Shown piece by piece: positions 23,597 to 27,184 of a stretch of 27,184 nt of DNA. Within the stretch, counting starts at the first letter, position 1, and each line of letters opens with the position of its first letter. Position numbers and translations under genes: made by a program. This stretch comes from an uncultured Lachnospiraceae bacterium (GTDB lineage Bacteria; Bacillota; Clostridia; Lachnospirales; Lachnospiraceae), in the NCBI GenBank assembly GCA_910587955.1, contig CAJUNN010000042.1, positions 1 to 27,184 on the forward strand, read 5' to 3'. The notes under the pieces are model-generated. The model searched no databases. It saw only the letters and a list, made by a program, of their open reading frames with translations, and was not told the origin of the DNA.

Positions 23597-24352
23597 TCAT
23601 CCAATGGATAGAAATTTTGAAAAAAGTGGATGCCGGGGCAGCTCTTCAAAAACCATCCGCTCTTTTGTCCGGGGATGCGTCAGCTCCAGGTGATATGCAC
23701 ACAGGGCGGGAAACAGGTTATCCACATTTTCCGCTCCGCTTGGTACGCTCCCGTATTTCCGATCCCCTGCAAGCGGAGTTCCCATTCCCGCCATCTGTAC
23801 CCGGATCTGGTGATGCCGCCCTGTCTGAAGCCGGATTTCCCGCAGTTCCAAATCTCCCTCCCGCTTCAGGGTCTGGTAAAAAAGCACTGCTTTTTTCGCT
23901 CCCGGCGTACCCGGACGCACAATTTCCGAACGGTTTTCTTTCCCGTTTTTTCGCAGAAAATCGCACTTTTCTATCCACTTATCCACCATGTTTTCCACAT
24001 TTTCGGTGTGTTTTCCACATAATTCGCCATGATTCTGCAAATTATGCACACGCTTATCCACACAGCACACGGCAAGATAATGCTTCTTCATCTTTCCGTC
24101 CTCACTCTGTCTGCCAAGGAATGCGGCAGCCTCCGGCGTTTTGGCAAAAACCAAAAGTCCTTCTACCGGCTGATCCAGACGGTGAACCACTCCCAGATAA
24201 ATTTCCCTTTTTTCGGGCATTTTCTCATGAAGATAGTTTTTCAATATGCTTTCGCAGTCTTTGACACGGATTCCTGCGCTCTGCACAGGAACACCTGCCG
24301 GTTTGTAAAAAACCAGCAGGTGTGCGTCCTCAAATACAATCTTTAAATTCAT
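23597..24352 (-). CDS. RluA-family pseudouridine synthase with an extra loop
   Basis: Converts uridine to pseudouridine in RNA; the target is unknown. The 251 residues contain the catalytic motif HRLD with Asp60, then GLLVFAKT, and the conserved LQTGRHHQIRVQ (about 175-186) and KYG region. No N-terminal S4 domain is present. The ATG lies one base after the pgi stop, so the two genes are coupled. Residues about 98-127 look like an insertion relative to relatives from memory, where a short linker joins KHYLAV to the DFL..NG segment. This stretch is rich in VDK, VEN and VHN because the DNA beneath it is an array of DnaA-box-like sequences. A second small loop (about 207-213) covers another box. 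Confidence 0.92.
   Translation of the reverse strand: MNLKIVFEDAHLLVFYKPAGVPVQSAGIRVKDCESILKNYLHEKMPEKREIYLGVVHRLDQPVEGLLVFAKTPEAAAFLGRQSEDGKMKKHYLAVCCVDKRVHNLQNHGELCGKHTENVENMVDKWIEKCDFLRKNGKENRSEIVRPGTPGAKKAVLFYQTLKREGDLELREIRLQTGRHHQIRVQMAGMGTPLAGDRKYGSVPSGAENVDNLFPALCAYHLELTHPRTKERMVFEELPRHPLFSKFLSIG
23718..24062 (+). promoter_or_regulatory. Cluster of DnaA-box-like sequences inside rluA
   Basis: The DnaA box consensus is TTATNCACA. Exact matches on the plus strand lie at 23718-23726, 24042-24050 and 24054-24062. One-mismatch copies (relative to TTATCCACA) lie at 23979-23987, 23991-23999 and 24011-24019, and a two-mismatch copy at 23971-23979. All point the same way, and six fall within 92 bases. 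I noticed no other exact match in the rest of the window. Whether DnaA binds here is inference. Confidence 0.55.
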
Positions 24353-24353
24353 A

Positions 24354-25703
24354 TTACAATCTCTTCAAAAGTTCTTCCCGCTCTTTCTCATAACCCGGTT
24401 TTCCCAAAAGAGCAAACATATTTCTCTTGTAATCCTCAACGCCCGGCTGGTTAAAGGGATTAACTCCCAGGATATAGCCGCTGACGCCGCAGGCAAATTC
24501 AAAGAAGTAGAACAACTGTCCCAGAGAGTACTCGTCCTGCTGCGGAATATTTACGCGCAGGTTCGGCACCTGTCCGTCCGTATGAGCCAGAACCGTTCCG
24601 TTCATGGCGCTTTTGTTTACAAAGTCAACGCTCTTTCCCGCCAGATAATTGAGGCCGTCCAGATCCACAGGTTCTTCCTCAATCAAAAGCTCTGCTGTGC
24701 AGGATTCCACATTCATAACGGTCTCGAACATAATCCGCGCTCCGTCCTGAATCATCTGCCCCATGGAATGAAGATCTGTGGTAAAGTCTACCGATGCCGG
24801 GAATATTCCCTTCTGGTCTTTGCCCTCGCTCTCGCCGTAGAGCTGTTTCCACCACTCGGATACATAGTGCATGCTGGGCTCATAGTTGGCCAGAACCTCA
24901 ATGGCTTTGCCTTTGCGCAGAAGGATGTTGCGGACAGCCGCATACTGCAGGGCGCCGTTCTCGGCAAAAGGTGCATGCAAAGCCTCTTCTCTTCCTGCCG
25001 CCAGCCCGTCCATCAATTTCTGGATATCCGCGCCGCTCACTGCAATAGGAAGAAGTCCCACAGCCGTGGCTACAGAAAAACGTCCGCCCACATCATCGGG
25101 AATTACAAAAGTCTCGTATCCTTTTTCCGCTGCCAGATTTTTCAGCGCTCCCCGTGCCTTATCGGTGGTAGCATAAATTCTCCCGGCCGCCTCCGCTTCG
25201 CCGTACTTCTTCTCCAGCATCTTCTTGAAAATGCGGAATGCAATCGCCGGCTCTGTGGTTGTCCCGGATTTGGAAATTACATTGATGGAAAAATCCCGAT
25301 CTCCGATGACATCCATCAAATCTTTCAGATAACGGGTGCTGATGCTGTTTCCCGCGAAATAAATCTCCGGCGTCTTGCGGATTTCTTTGGATACGCCGTT
25401 GTAAAAGCTGTGTCCCAGGAAGTCAATAGCCGCTTTGGCTCCCAGATAGGAACCTCCGATGCCAATCACCAGAAGCACTTCGGAATCCTCCTGGATCTTC
25501 CTGGCCGCCTTCTGAATCCGCGCAAACTCTTCTTTATCATAATTTACAGGAAGATTTACCCAGCCCAGAAAATCATTTCCTGCCCCTGTACCGGATACCA
25601 GAACCTCCTTGGCCGCCTCTGCAATGGCCTCCATGCTCTTTACTTCGCCTTCCCGAATCACATTCGTGGCTTTGGAATAATCAAACGAAATTTTGTTTCC
25701 CAT
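24354..25703 (-). CDS. pgi: Glucose-6-phosphate isomerase
   Basis: Interconverts glucose 6-phosphate and fructose 6-phosphate in glycolysis and gluconeogenesis. The 449 residues match the Firmicutes short form (about 450). The sugar-phosphate loops GIGGSYLGA at 81-89 and SKSGTTTEP at 144-152 are intact. Expected catalytic residues are Glu291 in GESEGK, His312 in DLHSMGQ and Lys426 in the C-terminal signature GVEDYK. The ATG at 25703 has AAAGGA and AGGA upstream. It heads pgi-rluA-ytvI and has its own promoter. Confidence 0.97.
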   Translation of the reverse strand: MGNKISFDYSKATNVIREGEVKSMEAIAEAAKEVLVSGTGAGNDFLGWVNLPVNYDKEEFARIQKAARKIQEDSEVLLVIGIGGSYLGAKAAIDFLGHSFYNGVSKEIRKTPEIYFAGNSISTRYLKDLMDVIGDRDFSINVISKSGTTTEPAIAFRIFKKMLEKKYGEAEAAGRIYATTDKARGALKNLAAEKGYETFVIPDDVGGRFSVATAVGLLPIAVSGADIQKLMDGLAAGREEALHAPFAENGALQYAAVRNILLRKGKAIEVLANYEPSMHYVSEWWKQLYGESEGKDQKGIFPASVDFTTDLHSMGQMIQDGARIMFETVMNVESCTAELLIEEEPVDLDGLNYLAGKSVDFVNKSAMNGTVLAHTDGQVPNLRVNIPQQDEYSLGQLFYFFEFACGVSGYILGVNPFNQPGVEDYKRNMFALLGKPGYEKEREELLKRL

Positions 25704-25751
25704 ATCCTGCTACTTCCTTTCTTCATGACGGCTCCTGCCGTTCCTGCATTT

Positions 25752-25780
25752 ATTTTAGCAAATGCTTCCATAGGGATCAA
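25752..25780 (-). promoter_or_regulatory. Sigma-A promoter for pgi
   Basis: TTGATC (25775-25780) and TAAAAT (25752-25757) with a 17-base spacer on the minus strand. A small ACGGC/GCCGT hairpin (25728-25741) lies in the leader. Confidence 0.55.
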
Positions 25781-25783
25781 GTT

Positions 25784-26089
25784 CTACCCCAAAAATTCTG
25801 TCAAAACTTCCCTTAAAACCTGCTCTTCCGACTCATTCAGCCGAAGGACTCCCCCGGGCTTGCCTTCCGCCTCCCGGTTATCCTGTCCCTCTTCCTGTTT
25901 TTCTGTTTTTCCGCCCGAATTCTCCCGCAGATTCGGGTAGACCACCGCGGCTCTTCCTCCAATGTTGTTCCGCAGCATCTCCCTTTTATTTTCTCTCACA
26001 AGATCTGCAATTTCCCGGATATCCGCCCACACATAGAGCAGAATCACCAGCTGTACCGCCCATCCGATAATCATAAAAATCTGAAACAT
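25784..26089 (-). CDS. Small membrane-anchored protein of unknown function
   Basis: I do not recognise this protein. From the ATG at 26089, which has GGGGAGG seven bases upstream, it has 101 residues. There is one N-terminal membrane helix (about 2-20), a charged helical stretch with Glu and Arg (about 23-40), a Gly/Glu/Lys-rich flexible linker (about 52-78) and a short acidic helix at the end (about 80-100). An upstream ATG at 26113 with weaker AAAGG is an alternative and adds eight residues. It sits alone between mtnN and pgi with a probable own promoter. Confidence 0.75.
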   Translation of the reverse strand: MFQIFMIIGWAVQLVILLYVWADIREIADLVRENKREMLRNNIGGRAAVVYPNLRENSGGKTEKQEEGQDNREAEGKPGGVLRLNESEEQVLREVLTEFLG

Positions 26090-26130
26090 TCCGATTCCTC
26101 CCCGCTTGTCCATTTTATACCTTTACAACC

Positions 26131-26159
26131 ATTATAAACGGTAGAAATTCGGCTGAAAA
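26131..26159 (-). promoter_or_regulatory. Probable promoter for the small membrane protein gene
   Basis: A perfect TATAAT (26131-26136) lies 17 bases from TTTTCA (26154-26159), a weak -35, on the minus strand. Confidence 0.45.
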
Positions 26160-26194
26160 GCACAGGTTTACGGCAGGATTCGGCTGGTTTCTGC

Positions 26195-26212
26195 AAAATC
26201 CGGCAGGATTCT
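26195..26212 (-). terminator. Possible short terminator after mtnN
   Basis: On the minus strand, AGAATCC and GGATTTT flank a TGCC loop, starting three bases past the mtnN stop codon. The U-run is only four bases and is part of the stem, so it is weak. The 11-base motif CGGCAGGATTC occurs at 26171-26181 and 26201-26211, 30 bases apart. Confidence 0.35.
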
Positions 26213-26215
26213 TTT

Positions 26216-26929
26216 TTAGAAATCCTTCTCCGGAATGCGCGCGATAAACTGTTCCACCAGTTTTACTGTGTGTCCGATGGCCTGCTGTTCAAACGTGGGA
26301 TAGTCCATAGAGGCACTGTCATCCGCCTTGTCGGAAATCGCCCGGATAATCACAAAGGGAACACGGTTCAAAAATGCCGCCTGGGCAATGGCCGCTCCCT
26401 CCATCTCCGTGCAGTACCCTTCTGTCCAGGAGGCAATCTCTTCCTTTACCGAGCGCTCTGCGACAAACTGATCCCCGGTGACAATTCTTCCTACAAAGGC
26501 GTGAATATCCGGGTTGGCCTCCTGGCAGGCTTCCCTGGCCATCTCAACAAGAACCGGATCTGCCGGAAAGCTCTGTGTTCCCATTCGCGGAATCTCTCCC
26601 CTTTCATAGCCAAAAGCCCTTGCGTCCATGTCATGCTGCAAGGCATCCGAGGAAATCACAATATCCCCGATATCAATTTCCGCTTTCAAGGAACCGGCAA
26701 TCCCGGTATTGATAAGCCGGCTCACATGAAATACATCCACCAGAATCTGCGCGCAAAGCCCCGCATTCACTTTGCCGATTCCGCTGCGCACCAAGACCAC
26801 TTCGCGTCCGTTCAAAATTCCCTGGTAAAATTCCATAGAAGCTTTCTTTACCACCACTTCTATGTCCATTTGTTCTTTCAGAAGTGCGATCTCTTCCTCC
26901 ATTGCTCCAATGATTCCTGTTCTTCCCAT
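26216..26929 (-). CDS. mtnN: 5'-methylthioadenosine/S-adenosylhomocysteine nucleosidase
   Basis: Removes adenine from methylthioadenosine and S-adenosylhomocysteine, which recycles methyl-cycle products and makes the AI-2 precursor when LuxS is present. The 237 residues show IIGAMEEEI, with the catalytic Glu13, the CTEMEGAAIA motif with Glu177 that binds ribose, and RAISDKAD with the catalytic Asp200. These correspond to Glu12, Glu174 and Asp197 of the E. coli enzyme. I use the ATG at 26929 with GAGG about seven bases upstream; a GTG at 26941 has no good site. Confidence 0.96.
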   Translation of the reverse strand: MGRTGIIGAMEEEIALLKEQMDIEVVVKKASMEFYQGILNGREVVLVRSGIGKVNAGLCAQILVDVFHVSRLINTGIAGSLKAEIDIGDIVISSDALQHDMDARAFGYERGEIPRMGTQSFPADPVLVEMAREACQEANPDIHAFVGRIVTGDQFVAERSVKEEIASWTEGYCTEMEGAAIAQAAFLNRVPFVIIRAISDKADDSASMDYPTFEQQAIGHTVKLVEQFIARIPEKDF

Positions 26930-26980
26930 GAGCGTCCTCACTTTCTTCTTTTTTCTGATGTTACCCCCTATTTTATGCCT

Positions 26981-27009
26981 ATTGTACCAATAGCTGTACC
27001 TAATTTCAA
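26981..27009 (-). promoter_or_regulatory. Sigma-A promoter for mtnN
   Basis: TTGAAA (27004-27009) and TACAAT (26981-26986) are 17 bases apart on the minus strand, giving a leader of about 45 bases. Confidence 0.6.
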
Positions 27010-27052
27010 CCTATTTCCAATTTTTAGAACAGATTATCCCGCCATTTTTGCA

Positions 27053-27081
27053 TTGACGCTCCAAAATCCCGCTGTTATAAT
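27053..27081 (+). promoter_or_regulatory. Strong sigma-A promoter reading out of the window
   Basis: TTGACG (27053-27058) and a perfect TATAAT (27076-27081) with a 17-base spacer on the plus strand. It is divergent from the mtnN promoter and drives the short reading frame at 27112 and whatever lies beyond the edge. Confidence 0.75.
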
Positions 27082-27111
27082 AATACCATCTTTATGACAA
27101 AGGAGGTTCAT

Positions 27112-27153
27112 ATGGAATATCGGACGCATCCCGAGTTTGCCACTTGTAAATAA
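27112..27153 (+). CDS. 13-codon reading frame behind a perfect ribosome site
   Basis: AAAGGAGG sits five bases before ATG 27112. The frame codes for MEYRTHPEFATCK and then stops. The DNA after it (27154-27184) is very AT-rich, unlike the coding DNA elsewhere. It may be a leader peptide, or the first codons of a longer gene interrupted by an insertion whose end begins near 27140. The window ends too soon to decide. Confidence 0.4.
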   Translation: MEYRTHPEFATCK

Positions 27154-27184
27154 AAACTAAATAAAAAATTTCCTTATTTTGCAA

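Noticed and set aside
24582..25940. Long plus-strand open frame (452 codons) opposite pgi
   Set aside because: It is a shadow of pgi and the neighbouring gene, with no family resemblance or start signals.
26147..26211. Short repeats CGGCAGGATTC and ATTCGGCTG, two copies each
   Set aside because: Two copies each in a short intergenic gap are too few for a CRISPR or repeat family call; one copy of the first is explained by the weak mtnN terminator.

Overview
The window looks like chromosome from a gut-type, spore-forming Lachnospiraceae (Clostridia, Bacillota). The evidence is moderately GC-rich DNA, sporulation genes (spoIIE, yabP, yabQ, cotS-like, ytvI-like), strong AGGAGG ribosome sites with occasional TTG/GTG starts, and a B. 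subtilis-like gene order. I cannot name the genus from sequence alone. Nearly every gene is on the minus strand; the only convincing plus-strand gene is an AraC regulator. I saw no rRNA, tRNA, CRISPR array or transposase.

Layout from right to left, which is the direction of transcription. (1) mtnN and a small membrane-anchored protein of unknown role. (2) pgi, an RluA-family pseudouridine synthase and a YtvI/AI-2E-family membrane protein. (3) proS, cca and a cotS-like gene. (4) A phosphohexomutase and a one-domain MazG. (5) HU, rqcP(yabO), yabP, yabQ and divIC/ftsB, led by a near-consensus sigma-A promoter. (6) A carbohydrate islet: an araC gene (plus strand) diverging from an operon of sugar-binding lipoprotein, two permeases, a 62-residue two-helix protein, a GH112 galactosyl-N-acetylhexosamine phosphorylase, an MsmX/UgpC-type ATPase and an unidentified lipoprotein. 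(7) spoIIE, then tilS-hpt-ftsH.

Blocks 4, 5 and 7 match the conserved B. subtilis order yabN-yabO-yabP-yabQ-divIC-...-spoIIE-...-tilS-hprT-ftsH. The carbohydrate islet therefore sits inside a conserved division/sporulation locus. Its genes suggest uptake of a galactosyl-hexosamine disaccharide (galacto-N-biose or lacto-N-biose from mucin or milk glycans, or possibly galactosyl-rhamnose) and intracellular phosphorolysis to galactose 1-phosphate. No sugar kinase or galT/galE is linked.

The observations I rate highest are: a cluster of DnaA-box sequences (three exact TTATNCACA and several near matches, all in one orientation) inside rluA, lying in what looks like an extra protein loop; paired 21-bp-spaced direct repeats upstream of the sugar operon that look like AraC-family half-sites; a spoIIE promoter with the unusual 21-bp spacer and Spo0A-like boxes; a SpoIIE that keeps the phosphatase but only about two membrane helices; and a cotS-like protein with substituted kinase catalytic residues. 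All promoter, terminator and operator calls are by eye.
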